A DNA stretch of 64,000 nt from Rhizobium sp. 2MFCol3.1 (lineage in GTDB: Bacteria; Pseudomonadota; Alphaproteobacteria; Rhizobiales; Rhizobiaceae), in contig NZ_KB898375.1 in assembly GCF_000377565.1 (NCBI RefSeq), positions 16,354-80,353 of the forward strand, read 5' to 3'. Under the pieces are notes generated by a model. It saw only the letters and a program-made list of their open reading frames with translations. It had not been told where the DNA came from and did no database searches. This document shows positions 53,009 through 61,672 of this stretch, piece by piece; position 1 is the stretch's first letter; each line of letters starts with the position of its first letter. The position numbers and the translations under genes are program-made.

Positions 53009-53045
53009 CGGCCCCGGCTTCGGTGAAGCGCGGGGCCGATTTTTT
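53009..53045 (+). terminator. Intrinsic terminator after the GH25 gene
   Basis: CGGCCCCG (53009-53016) pairs with CGGGGCCG (53031-53038), followed by ATTTTTT. It is close to the stop of the convergent oxygenase gene. Confidence 0.85.
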
Positions 53046-53060
53046 CGTGCGAGGCTAGCG

Positions 53061-54305
53061 TCAGGCGACGACGGAGAGCTTGGCCTGATCGCCCTGCAGG
53101 CGGTTGGTCATGAACAGCGCGTACCATTCGAGGAACTGCATGACGCCGCCCTCGTGCAGCATCGAGTAGGGGCCGGGCTCATAGGCCGGCGAGTGGATGC
53201 CGAAGGCGTTTTCCTCGACGATGCGGCGGTCCTGGTCGTTGGTCTCGGTCCAGACGTGCGTCAGTTCCTCGAGATTGTAATCGACACCCTCGACGGCGTC
53301 CTTGTGGACCAGCCACTTGGTGGTCACGGCCGTCTCATTGGCGCTGAGCGGCAGGACGCGGAAGGAGATGGCGTGATCGCCGAGGATGTGGTTCCAGGTC
53401 GTCGGATAATGGAAGAGCAGCATGGTGCCGATCCGGTCGATCGTCACGTCATCCGACAGCGGACGGGCGACGGCACGCTTGCCGGACATGGTGTAGCTCT
53501 CGGCATCCTCGATCAGCGGCATGCGGGCGGCGCGGAACTGTCCATCAGGCGAGATCTGGAACTTGCTCGGAAGGCCTGCGGCCTCGCAGCGCGCCCAGTG
53601 GCCCGCGATCTCCGGATCATCGGCGCCGCCATCGGTGCCGGTGACGCTCGGCGCCTCGGGATAGGTGCGGCAGAGTTCGGGATGGTTTGCGGCGCAGTGG
53701 TAGCACTCGCGGTTGTTTTCCCAGACGAGCTTCCAGTTGCCCTTCTCGATGATCGTGCTCTGGAAGGCGATCTTCGCGTCCTTCAGGTGATGCGGCATCA
53801 TGTAGGGGGCGACCATGTCGCGGACCGGCTGGAAGTCCGGCGCCTTGTCGGCGAGGCAGATGAAGATATAGCCGCCGAAGCTTTCGCAATGCACAGGCTT
53901 CAGGCCGAAGCCGGACTTGTCGAAATCATCGCCCATGTGGCGGGCGAAGGCGAGCTTTCCGTCGAGATCATAGGCCCACTGGTGATAGGGACAGACAAGA
54001 CGGACCGAGGAGCCGTGATCCTTGGTGCAGACGCGCGAGCCGCGATGGCGACAGCTGTTGTGGAAGGCGCGGATGACATTGTCGCGGCCGCGAACGATGA
54101 CGACGGGGTAATCGCCGATCTGCACCGTGAAATAGGCGCCGGCCTTTGGCAGCTCGCAGTCATGGCCCATGAACAGCCAGTCTCGATAATAGATCAGCTC
54201 CATATCGAGCTTGAAGTAATCCTCGTCGATATAGAAGGGTTGCTCGAGGCTGAAGCCCTCGCGGCGGTTCTTGAGCTGCCGTAAAACGTTGCTGCGAATA
54301 TCCAT
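53061..54305 (-). CDS. Rieske oxygenase alpha subunit (glycine betaine monooxygenase-like)
   Basis: 414-aa ring-hydroxylating-type oxygenase. The Rieske [2Fe-2S] site is CRHRGSRV with CPYHQWAYD (about 87-110); the mononuclear iron ligands lie in ENNRECYHCAANHPEL (about 205-215). The sequence resembles GbcA/stachydrine-type demethylases, which remove methyl groups from quaternary ammonium compounds used as osmoprotectants or carbon sources. ATG 54305 has AGGA eight bases upstream. A reductase partner such as GbcB is needed but is not encoded in this window. Confidence 0.85.
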   Translation of the reverse strand: MDIRSNVLRQLKNRREGFSLEQPFYIDEDYFKLDMELIYYRDWLFMGHDCELPKAGAYFTVQIGDYPVVIVRGRDNVIRAFHNSCRHRGSRVCTKDHGSSVRLVCPYHQWAYDLDGKLAFARHMGDDFDKSGFGLKPVHCESFGGYIFICLADKAPDFQPVRDMVAPYMMPHHLKDAKIAFQSTIIEKGNWKLVWENNRECYHCAANHPELCRTYPEAPSVTGTDGGADDPEIAGHWARCEAAGLPSKFQISPDGQFRAARMPLIEDAESYTMSGKRAVARPLSDDVTIDRIGTMLLFHYPTTWNHILGDHAISFRVLPLSANETAVTTKWLVHKDAVEGVDYNLEELTHVWTETNDQDRRIVEENAFGIHSPAYEPGPYSMLHEGGVMQFLEWYALFMTNRLQGDQAKLSVVA

Positions 54306-54722
54306 CTCATATCCTCGTCTATTCGGGCTGCCACATAACGGATGGCGAAAGCCGCGGGAAGCGCTCGCCCCCTCTCCCGAAGGAGATATTGTCCATGTGA
54401 TGCATTTAACCACTGCCTACGCCGCCCGCGTGGTTGCAAAGCGACATCGGCTTCGAAAATGACGACAGTTGCATTCGGGCGATCACGCCACGACCAAAAA
54501 GGCGCATTTCCGCGTCGCTTCAAACAAATAGGATTATTTGCGACTTTTGCGAAATTACCAGAGATCAAGGGACGTGAGACCGGCCTGGCCAGCGATATTC
54601 TGTTTGCGACAGCGCCTGTGGCCGTTTGTAGCAGCCGCAATGGCAGTCGGCCCAATTTAACATCGCATTAAGCATGATTGCCTATCCTTCGGCCAAAGAG
54701 ACAGGCAGCCGGATCCGAGACC
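54306..54722. other. Divergent intergenic region upstream of the Rieske oxygenase gene
   Basis: 417 bp without a credible gene. It contains the heptamer direct repeat TTTGCGA-CT-TTTGCGA (54537-54552), an activator- or repressor-type site of unknown ownership. Confidence 0.4.
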
Positions 54723-55328
54723 ATGGCGAAACTTCGTTACTTCGACGCCAGAGCGAGCGTCGACCAGCCCACCGCGCCGGTCGCGCCGCATTCCGAATTC
54801 CTGCGCACGGGCAAGATCACCCGCCACCAGTCGCATTGGCTGGCCGCCGAGCGCCGCTATCTCACCCACGACGAAGTGGCCGAGAAGACGGGCCGCAAGC
54901 TGCAGACCGCCGGCGAGAAGACGCACCAGCATATCAACGGCTTTCACCGCTCCATCCAGTTTCCGAAGATGGTGTTTCACCGCACGCTGGAAGACAGCCC
55001 ACATCTCGGCTACTGCCATGTGACGGCGGCGCGCACCAAGTTCGCGCAATATGACGCGGTCAGCTGGGCCTTCTACATCGCCAATTTCTACGCCGATATC
55101 GGCGACAACGACAATGTCTTCGAGAAGATCGACGTGCGTTACTCGCGCATGTACTTCGCCGTCGCCATCCGGCCCGGCGAGCATACGCCGGAGAAGATGA
55201 CGATCGACCGGAATATCCGCGGCAACGGCCTGCTATTCCGCACCGACGATCCGCAGGTTGCGATCAAGAACGTGCTGCTGCTCGGCGCCCGCAACCAGCA
55301 GCTTCGCGAGATCATTCGCCAGCTTTGA
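54723..55328 (+). CDS. Conserved hypothetical protein, 201 aa
   Basis: Soluble protein of unknown function, rich in His, Arg and Tyr (RKLQTAGEKTHQHINGFHRS, FHRTLEDSPHLGYCHVTAAR, FYIANFYADIGDNDNVF). The pattern recalls rhizobial conserved hypotheticals, but I cannot name a family with assurance. ATG 54723 follows a weak RBS; an in-frame ATG at 54678 would add 15 residues. The 3' end (IIRQL) is duplicated in the repeat array that follows it. Confidence 0.72.
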   Translation: MAKLRYFDARASVDQPTAPVAPHSEFLRTGKITRHQSHWLAAERRYLTHDEVAEKTGRKLQTAGEKTHQHINGFHRSIQFPKMVFHRTLEDSPHLGYCHVTAARTKFAQYDAVSWAFYIANFYADIGDNDNVFEKIDVRYSRMYFAVAIRPGEHTPEKMTIDRNIRGNGLLFRTDDPQVAIKNVLLLGARNQQLREIIRQL

Positions 55329-55396
55329 GGCCATGCGCAGGCTTTGACCGGGATCATTCGCCAGCTTTGAGGCCATTCGCGAGCTCTGATATTGAT
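55313..55396 (+). repeat. Two 42-bp tandem units copying the 3' end of the preceding gene
   Basis: Unit 1 (55313-55354) and unit 2 (55355-55396) share a perfect 19-bp first half (CATTCGCCAGCTTTGAGGC) and a diverged 23-bp second half. The first half contains the stop codon of the gene at 54723. The array fills most of the gap before the Sua5 gene. Confidence 0.8.
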
Positions 55397-55447
55397 CGCG
55401 GGGCCGCAACGGCATAAGGACTGCCGGACAGACTATCCGGGCGGCAT

Positions 55448-56422
55448 ATGGCAGAGATCATCGACATCACCGAGAACAGGCAGCAGGCGATCGACGCTGC
55501 GTGCAAGGTGCTGGGTGACGGCCTGCCGATCGCCATTCCGACCGAGACGGTCTACGGCCTTGCCGCCGACGCCACCAATCCGGCCGCCATCGCCCGTATC
55601 TACGAGACCAAGGGCCGGCCGCAGTTCAATCCGCTGATCTGTCACATGGCGGATCTCGACATGGCGGAGACCTATGCCGATTTCGATCCGCTGTCGCGGG
55701 CGCTGGCGGAGGCCTTCTGGCCCGGTCCGCTGACGATCGTCGTGGCCCTGAAGGCTACGAGCGGCATCCATGCGCTGGCTACGGCCGGCCTCGACACCGT
55801 CGGTATCCGCGTGCCCAAGGGATTTGCCGGAGAACTCATTCGCGCCTTCGGCCATCCGCTGGCGGCGCCGAGCGCCAATACGTCGGGCAAGATCAGCGCG
55901 ACTAGCGCCGCGCATGTGCAGGCCGATCTCGGGGACAAGATCAAGCTGATCCTCGATGCGGGGGCGAGCGATGTCGGTGTGGAATCCACCATCGTCAAAG
56001 TCGAGGATGGGAAGCTCAGGCTGCTGCGGCCCGGCGGGCTTCCAGCAGACGAGATCGAGCGCGTGGCAGGAGTAAAGCTGGTGCGCCCGAAAGTGGCGTC
56101 CGCCGCGATCGAGGCGCCGGGCATGATGGTCTCGCACTATGCGCCGGGTGCAGCCGTGCGGCTCGATGCGATCGAGGTGAGAGATGGCGAGGCGTTGATC
56201 GCCTTCGGCCCCTCGCCCATTGCGAATGCCGACAAGGCCAAGGTCGCGCTCAATCTCAGCGAGAGCGGCGATCTTGCCGAAGCGGCCACCAATCTTTTCG
56301 ACTACATGAAGCGCGCCGATGCCAGTGGTGCTGCGACGATCGCCTTCAGCGCCATTCCCGACGTGGGTCTCGGCGAAGCCATCAACGACCGGCTGCGGCG
56401 CGCCGCGGCCCCACGGGAATAA
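55448..56422 (+). CDS. L-threonylcarbamoyladenylate synthase, Sua5 type
   Basis: 324-aa enzyme that makes threonylcarbamoyl-AMP from threonine, bicarbonate and ATP for tRNA t6A37. The YrdC domain covers residues 1-205 (PIAIPTETVYGLAADATN, KGRPQFNPLICHM, SANTSGKISATSA), and a Sua5 C-terminal domain follows (about 215-320: PGMMVSHYAPGAAV linker motif). This is the longer Sua5 form rather than the single-domain TsaC. It is 16 bp upstream of the FAD oxidoreductase and may be cotranscribed. Confidence 0.93.
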   Translation: MAEIIDITENRQQAIDAACKVLGDGLPIAIPTETVYGLAADATNPAAIARIYETKGRPQFNPLICHMADLDMAETYADFDPLSRALAEAFWPGPLTIVVALKATSGIHALATAGLDTVGIRVPKGFAGELIRAFGHPLAAPSANTSGKISATSAAHVQADLGDKIKLILDAGASDVGVESTIVKVEDGKLRLLRPGGLPADEIERVAGVKLVRPKVASAAIEAPGMMVSHYAPGAAVRLDAIEVRDGEALIAFGPSPIANADKAKVALNLSESGDLAEAATNLFDYMKRADASGAATIAFSAIPDVGLGEAINDRLRRAAAPRE

Positions 56423-56438
56423 CAGAGGATAAAACCCG

Positions 56439-57866
56439 ATGAGCAGCGTTTCACCTGAGCTACTCGACCGTTTCGCAGCCATCGTCGGCGACAAGTATGC
56501 GCTGCGCAGCGAGGCGGACCTAGCGCCGCACCTGATCGAAAACCGCGGGCTTTATCACGGCTCCTCGCCCATGCTTCTGAAGCCCGCCAACGTTCAAGAA
56601 GTCTCCGCGATCCTCAAGCTCGCCAGCGAGACCGGCACATCCGTGGTGCCGCAGACTGGCAATACCGGGCTTGTCGGCGGACAGACGCCGCGCGAGGGCA
56701 AGTCAGACATCATCCTGTCGCTGGAGCGGATGAACAAGATCCGCGACGTCGATCCCGTTGCCAATGTTCTCGTGGCCGATGGCGGCGCGATCCTCGCTGA
56801 CGTGCAGAAGGCGGCCGAGGCGCATGGGCGGCTGTTTCCGCTGTCGCTCGGCTCGGAAGGCTCCTGCCGCATCGGCGGCAATCTTGCTACCAATGCCGGC
56901 GGCACGGCCGTGCTCGCCTATGGCAACATGCGTCAGCTCTGCCTCGGGCTTGAGGTCGTGCTTCCGACCGGCGAGATCTGGGACGGGCTGCGCCGCCTGA
57001 AGAAAGACAATACCGGCTACGATCTGCGCGATCTCTTCATCGGCGCCGAGGGCACGCTGGGTGTCATCACCGGGGCGGTGCTGAAGCTCTTTCCGCAGCC
57101 GCTCGGCAAGCAGGTTGCCTTCGCCGGACTGAACTCGGTGGAGGATGCGCTATCGCTCTTCAACCTCGCTTCCAGCCTGTGCGGCACTTCGCTGACCGGT
57201 TTCGAGCTGATGCCGCGCTTCGGCGTGGAGATCACCGCCCGCAATATCGAGGGCGTGCGTGATCCGCTGGAGAGCGAACATGCCTGGTATGTGCTGATCG
57301 ACATCTCGACCTCGGATTCGGCCGAAACCGCCGAGCGGATGATGACGGCGCTCCTGGAACAGGGTTTCGAGGCCGGCCTGGTGCAGGACGCGGCCATCGC
57401 CTCTTCCGTTGCGCAGCAGACGGCGCTCTGGCACATGCGCGAGAGCATGTCGGAAGCGCAGAAGCCGGAGGGCGGATCGATCAAGCACGACGTCTCGGTG
57501 CCGGTCTCGACCGTACCGCAGTTCATGCAAGAGGCCGAGCAGGCGGTGATGGCGGCGATGCCCGGCGCGCGCATCTGCGCCTTCGGCCACATGGGCGACG
57601 GCAATATCCACTACAACATCTCGCAGCCCGTGGGCGCCGACAAACAGGCGTTTCTCGCGCGCTGGCACGAGATGAACGAGATCGTGCACGGGCTGGTGCT
57701 CTCGCATGGCGGATCGATTTCGGCGGAACACGGCATCGGTCAGCTGAAGCGCGACGAGCTCGCCGCGATCCGTCCTGCGATCGAAATCGACCTGATGCGC
57801 CGCATCAAGAAGGCTTTCGATCCTGAAGGCATCATGAACCCCGGCAAGGTCGTCAACATCGACTGA
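56439..57866 (+). CDS. FAD-binding oxidoreductase (D-2-hydroxyacid dehydrogenase type)
   Basis: 475-aa protein of the GlcD/D2HGDH family. FAD-binding PCMH domain: VVPQTGNTGLVGGQTPREGK, GSEGSCRIGGNLATNAGGTAV and GAEGTLGVITGAVLKLFP. The C-terminal domain has the metal/substrate block FGHMGDGNIHYN and the terminal HGIGQLKRDEL. Such enzymes oxidise D-lactate, glycolate or D-2-hydroxyglutarate; the exact substrate is not decided. The end lies close to a strong bidirectional terminator. Confidence 0.92.
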   Translation: MSSVSPELLDRFAAIVGDKYALRSEADLAPHLIENRGLYHGSSPMLLKPANVQEVSAILKLASETGTSVVPQTGNTGLVGGQTPREGKSDIILSLERMNKIRDVDPVANVLVADGGAILADVQKAAEAHGRLFPLSLGSEGSCRIGGNLATNAGGTAVLAYGNMRQLCLGLEVVLPTGEIWDGLRRLKKDNTGYDLRDLFIGAEGTLGVITGAVLKLFPQPLGKQVAFAGLNSVEDALSLFNLASSLCGTSLTGFELMPRFGVEITARNIEGVRDPLESEHAWYVLIDISTSDSAETAERMMTALLEQGFEAGLVQDAAIASSVAQQTALWHMRESMSEAQKPEGGSIKHDVSVPVSTVPQFMQEAEQAVMAAMPGARICAFGHMGDGNIHYNISQPVGADKQAFLARWHEMNEIVHGLVLSHGGSISAEHGIGQLKRDELAAIRPAIEIDLMRRIKKAFDPEGIMNPGKVVNID

Positions 57867-57870
57867 CGAG

Positions 57871-57894
57871 AAAAGCGGCCGGATGGCCGCTTTT
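57871..57894. terminator. Bidirectional intrinsic terminator
   Basis: AAAAGCGGCC-GGAT-GGCCGCTTTT, a perfect 10-bp stem with A/T tails on both sides. It serves the FAD oxidoreductase gene and possibly the convergent DUF1217 gene. Confidence 0.85.
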
Positions 57895-57917
57895 ATACCT
57901 CACTGTGCAAGCGCTTT

Positions 57918-60665
57918 TTAGCGCTTGTTGTTGCTGTTGATGGTCGCCGCGTTCGAGGCGTAGGAGTTCATGATCGTCAGCGCTGGCGACGTGGTCGTGT
58001 TGTTCTTCAGATCATACATGGCCGTAAACCGGTTCATCAGCTTGTTGACCTTCTTCGGGTCCTGGAAATCGCTGATGTCGATGAACTTCTTCAACAGGGT
58101 CGCCTGCTTGTCGACGTCCATATTGGACATGCCAGAGGGCAGGCTGTAGGCCGTGGTGATGACCTGGAACAGCGCCTGGTCGCCGATCAGCGAATAGATC
58201 GAGGTGATGCTCGGCGCCTTGCGTGCGAAGTAGAGCGCCAGGCGAACACCGTCGTTCGTCTGACCTTCCTGGGTCTCCAGCGTCATCTGCAGGTAGCCCT
58301 GCTGCGTGCGCTCCTCGGCACCGACGTTCTGGATCGCGCCGATCTTCGTGCGCGTCAGGTTGCCCGACGTGTCGAAATTGAAGTCGGCGACGATTTCCTT
58401 GAACTTCGTCGGCGCCGTCTTGTTCAGATAGCTGTTGTTATCCGTCGGATCGGAGGTGAAGATCTTCTTCAAGGTCGCCTTGTCGTAGTCCTTCGGATCA
58501 AGACCGTTGGCCTTCAGCACGAAGTCGGTGAGCTTGCTGTCGGCCAGGAAGTCGTCGAGCGACTTCACCGTCGCGATCTTCTTGACGAAGTCATCGACCT
58601 CGGTCGTCGCATCCTTGGACGCCTTGTCTCTCAACGGGCCGCTCGCCATGCCCAAGGTAGCAAGCGAACTGTAGGTCGTTCCATATTTCGCAAGCACAGC
58701 CGTCGATAGCGGCTGCACCTCTGAGGTGGCCTTGCCGTCCGTGCCGAAATTGAACGCGCGCACCATGTTGGTGATGCGCTCATCCTTCAGCGAGGCGACA
58801 TAGCCCTTGGGATCGTAGGGATCGCTCTGCAGAAGCTTGCGCATCATGCTGCGCGGCACATCCTGCTCCGTCAGGCCATAGGAGCGAAGCGCCATCTGGT
58901 AAAGGTCGGGAAGGCTGTCATTGCTGCGATCGGTGTCGGCGGTCGTGTTGGTGCGTAGGAAATCGGTGACATCGGTCACCTTTCCATCGGCCATGCGCGC
59001 CTTGTAGTTGGCGACCGAACTGTCGATCTCGGCCTGCTGCTCATCGCCGTAATGGGCCGCGTAGAGCGTGTCGACGCTAGTCGTCTGCTGCGTGCTCTGC
59101 GGGCCGGACATCGCGGCGGCGGAGCCATCGGCGGCAAAGTTGAAGGCCTCGTTGACGTTGCTGAAGCCACTCGTGGCGGCGAAGTTCGGATCGGTGAGGA
59201 TGCTTTTCAGATCGGCATCGCTCATGTTCGCGGGCAGCGAATAAGTGCTCTTCAGGAAGCTCGTCAGCTTCGTGTCGGCGATCAGATCGTCGACATTGGA
59301 GAGCGTGCTGATCTTGCTGCGGTAATAATTGAGATTATCGCTCGCGTTGTAGCCGATGTTGCGGATCTGGCTCGGCGTCTGCGCGCCGTCCGACTTGGCG
59401 CTGCCATCCGCATTGAAATTGAAGGCGTCATGCAGGCTTTGGAGGCCGAGCAGTCCGGCATAGCTGGAATCTGTCAGGACGCTCTTGAGGTCCGCGTCGC
59501 TCAGACTTTGCGGAACGCCGTAAGCATCCTTGAGGTAAGTCGTCATCTTCGTGTCGGCGATCAGGTCGTCGACCGTCTTGATGTCGGCGATCTTGATCGT
59601 GTAGCTGCTCGCTATGTTGTTGGCAGCCTTCGCCGTCGCGCCGATCTGGGCCGATGTTTGCGCCGCGTATCCCGCCTTGGTCGTGTCGACCGTGCCATCC
59701 GCATTGAAATTGAATGCGGCCTGGATCGCGCTATAGCCGAGCATGCTGGCATAGCTGGAATCGGTCAGCACCCGCTTCAGGCCGGCATCGCTGAAATCCG
59801 CGCCGGTGCCGAAGGCGGCTTTGATATAAGAGGTGAGCCGCTTGTCGGCAATCAGCTGATCGACACTGGTGATCGAGCCGATATTGGCATCGAAATAGGC
59901 CTTGTTGTAGTCGGCCGCCTTGGAGGTAACGATCGACGGGACCGTCAGATTGTACTGCTCTATGACTGCGTTCTTCTGATCGGCGGTCTGCGCCGTGCCG
60001 TTGACCGTGCCGTCGGCGTTGAAGCTGAACTGGGCGGCCAGCGCCTTGTATTTTGCGTTACCGGTGGTGTTGACGAAGCTGTTCGGATCGTTGACGTCGC
60101 TGGTCAGCACCTGCTGGAGGTAACTGCTGGAGATATAGGTCGGGTCGATGCCGAAGGCGCTCAGCACATAAGTGCGAAGGCGCGCGTTCGACGTCAGGCC
60201 GGTGACTGTCTGCACCTTGTCGATCGCCGTGCTGTAATAGGCCGATTCCGTGGCGGCATTGGCGCCTTCATCGGCATAGGACTGGGTGTAGAGCCCCAGC
60301 ATGTCGGTTTCCTGGCCGTCGCTTTGCGGGTCGGTCGCCGTCGTGCCGAAATTGAATGCGGCTGCGAAATCCTTGTAGCGGGTGTCCGAAAGCTTGTTGG
60401 CGAAGCTGTTGGTATCCGTAAGATCGCTCTCCAGAACCTTCTTCATGAAGGCCTTGGCGTAGGTCATATCCTCGAGACCATAAGCCTTCATCGCATGGCT
60501 GTAGAGCTTATAATTGCCGAGGAAGTCGTCTACGTCTTTGACTTTATTGATGTTTTCTTCGTAATATTGGGCATCACGCTTGACCGTCGACTGCGACGCA
60601 ACGCGGTCAAGGCTCTTCTGCATATCGCCTGACAATATCGTATAGGCCATCGAAGCGGAGATCAT
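57918..60665 (-). CDS. DUF1217 multi-repeat protein, 915 aa
   Basis: Large protein made of tandem DUF1217 units of about 90-130 residues. Each unit ends with an FNF motif: AFNFG (about 103), QFSFNADG (212), AFNFNADG (317, 414), AFNFAADG (507), AFNFGTDG (637) and DFNFDTSG (761); a final unit near 800-890 lacks it. The repeated pattern is a helical VDDFLADTKLT-x-LKAAYG segment, then LTSD or LTDSSYA. There is no membrane segment or signal peptide. DUF1217 proteins in rhizobia often lie in flagellar clusters; none is visible here. ATG 60665 starts MISASMAYTILSGD. Confidence 0.87.
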   Translation of the reverse strand: MISASMAYTILSGDMQKSLDRVASQSTVKRDAQYYEENINKVKDVDDFLGNYKLYSHAMKAYGLEDMTYAKAFMKKVLESDLTDTNSFANKLSDTRYKDFAAAFNFGTTATDPQSDGQETDMLGLYTQSYADEGANAATESAYYSTAIDKVQTVTGLTSNARLRTYVLSAFGIDPTYISSSYLQQVLTSDVNDPNSFVNTTGNAKYKALAAQFSFNADGTVNGTAQTADQKNAVIEQYNLTVPSIVTSKAADYNKAYFDANIGSITSVDQLIADKRLTSYIKAAFGTGADFSDAGLKRVLTDSSYASMLGYSAIQAAFNFNADGTVDTTKAGYAAQTSAQIGATAKAANNIASSYTIKIADIKTVDDLIADTKMTTYLKDAYGVPQSLSDADLKSVLTDSSYAGLLGLQSLHDAFNFNADGSAKSDGAQTPSQIRNIGYNASDNLNYYRSKISTLSNVDDLIADTKLTSFLKSTYSLPANMSDADLKSILTDPNFAATSGFSNVNEAFNFAADGSAAAMSGPQSTQQTTSVDTLYAAHYGDEQQAEIDSSVANYKARMADGKVTDVTDFLRTNTTADTDRSNDSLPDLYQMALRSYGLTEQDVPRSMMRKLLQSDPYDPKGYVASLKDERITNMVRAFNFGTDGKATSEVQPLSTAVLAKYGTTYSSLATLGMASGPLRDKASKDATTEVDDFVKKIATVKSLDDFLADSKLTDFVLKANGLDPKDYDKATLKKIFTSDPTDNNSYLNKTAPTKFKEIVADFNFDTSGNLTRTKIGAIQNVGAEERTQQGYLQMTLETQEGQTNDGVRLALYFARKAPSITSIYSLIGDQALFQVITTAYSLPSGMSNMDVDKQATLLKKFIDISDFQDPKKVNKLMNRFTAMYDLKNNTTTSPALTIMNSYASNAATINSNNKR

Positions 60666-60958
60666 GAGCGTTCTATTCCGGCAAAGTCTTAGATGAATGA
60701 CACACGGTTTCCGCTCCATTTTGCTATGAAAAGCTTACCCGAGACTTACCCGCGCCCTGTCGCAACCTGGCACAACCGGCCGTTCACCTCTCGGAAACCC
60801 TGCCACGTTTGGTTTTGATAACCATCCGGGGAGGCAAGGTCTTCTTAACCGCGATTTTTAAGCTGTCTCGAACAGGCGGCGCCTATTGTCAGCCACAGAG
60901 GACGAAAAGTCCCGAGGAGAAGACCGGAAACCGGCTCTCAGGTAAGACAAGGGTGAGA

Positions 60959-61531
60959 ATGAACATGAACAACACGGTTATGAAGCCCGCATGGGCTGGA
61001 GCGACACTTCGTCTTGATCCGTCGCGCTTTCCGCAGCAGGTAAGCTACGCCATCCACGACTCCACAAGCGATGTCAGCATAACGATCGACGAACGCGGCG
61101 CCATCCTGCGCAAGATCCTGCCCTCCAGCGGCCTTCCACTCTCCATCGCACTGCCGAAGCGCGCCTTCAAGGGCGTCGCCGCCCGCGCCATCGACCATGG
61201 CAATGGCGAAGTGACCGTGACGCTCGAACTGCACCACGAAGACCCCGATCTCTGTGTGCCGCTTCTGGTCGCGCACGACCTCGCCGACATCGCCGCCGAC
61301 TGGCGCGGATGGTCCGAGGCCTTCCGTATTCCCATGCTGATGGTCGAAGCCGACGGCGTTGCCCGCCCGCTGGAAGAACATCTCGGCGAACTGCGCACCA
61401 GCCACCTGAAGCCGCGCCGCCGCCACTCCTACTTCGCCAACCGCCGCCCACGCTTCCTCGTGCGCCGCTCGACCGGCACGCTCGGCGTCGCCATGAAGAT
61501 CGAAGGCAAGGAAATCATCGCCCGCAGCTAA
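60959..61531 (+). CDS. Conserved hypothetical protein (DUF6101-like, from memory)
   Basis: 190-aa soluble protein: ATLRLDPSRFPQQVSYAIHD start, IDERGAILRKILPSSGLPLS, a central EVTVTLELHHEDPDLCVPLL, and a basic C-terminus (LKPRRRHSYFANRRPRFLV, then RRSTG). Family membership in the rhizobial DUF6101 is recalled, not confirmed. The function is unknown; the Arg-rich tail could bind nucleic acid. ATG 60959 or 60965 both have GGTGAG upstream. It is divergent from the DUF1217 gene and ends at a terminator. Confidence 0.75.
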   Translation: MNMNNTVMKPAWAGATLRLDPSRFPQQVSYAIHDSTSDVSITIDERGAILRKILPSSGLPLSIALPKRAFKGVAARAIDHGNGEVTVTLELHHEDPDLCVPLLVAHDLADIAADWRGWSEAFRIPMLMVEADGVARPLEEHLGELRTSHLKPRRRHSYFANRRPRFLVRRSTGTLGVAMKIEGKEIIARS

Positions 61532-61557
61532 GGGCGATGCACAAGACTAGATGGAAA

Positions 61558-61582
61558 CACCCGGCCGGCGCGCCGGGTTTTT
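61558..61582 (+). terminator. Intrinsic terminator after the DUF6101-like gene
   Basis: ACCCGGC (61558-61564) pairs with GCCGGGT (61571-61577), followed by TTTTTCGTTTTT. Confidence 0.85.
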
Positions 61583-61672
61583 CGTTTTTGGACCTCGGTT
61601 GACAAATGCCCGGCTGGCCATAAGCTGCGTGCAAAGCTTTGAGATCGCAACCGTCTTTCGGAGATGAGCGTC

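Noticed and set aside
57907..57924. AAGCGC/GCGCTT hairpin as a terminator of the DUF1217 gene
   Set aside because: On the minus strand it overlaps the stop codon and is followed by GCAC, not a T-run; the stem at 57871 is the better candidate.
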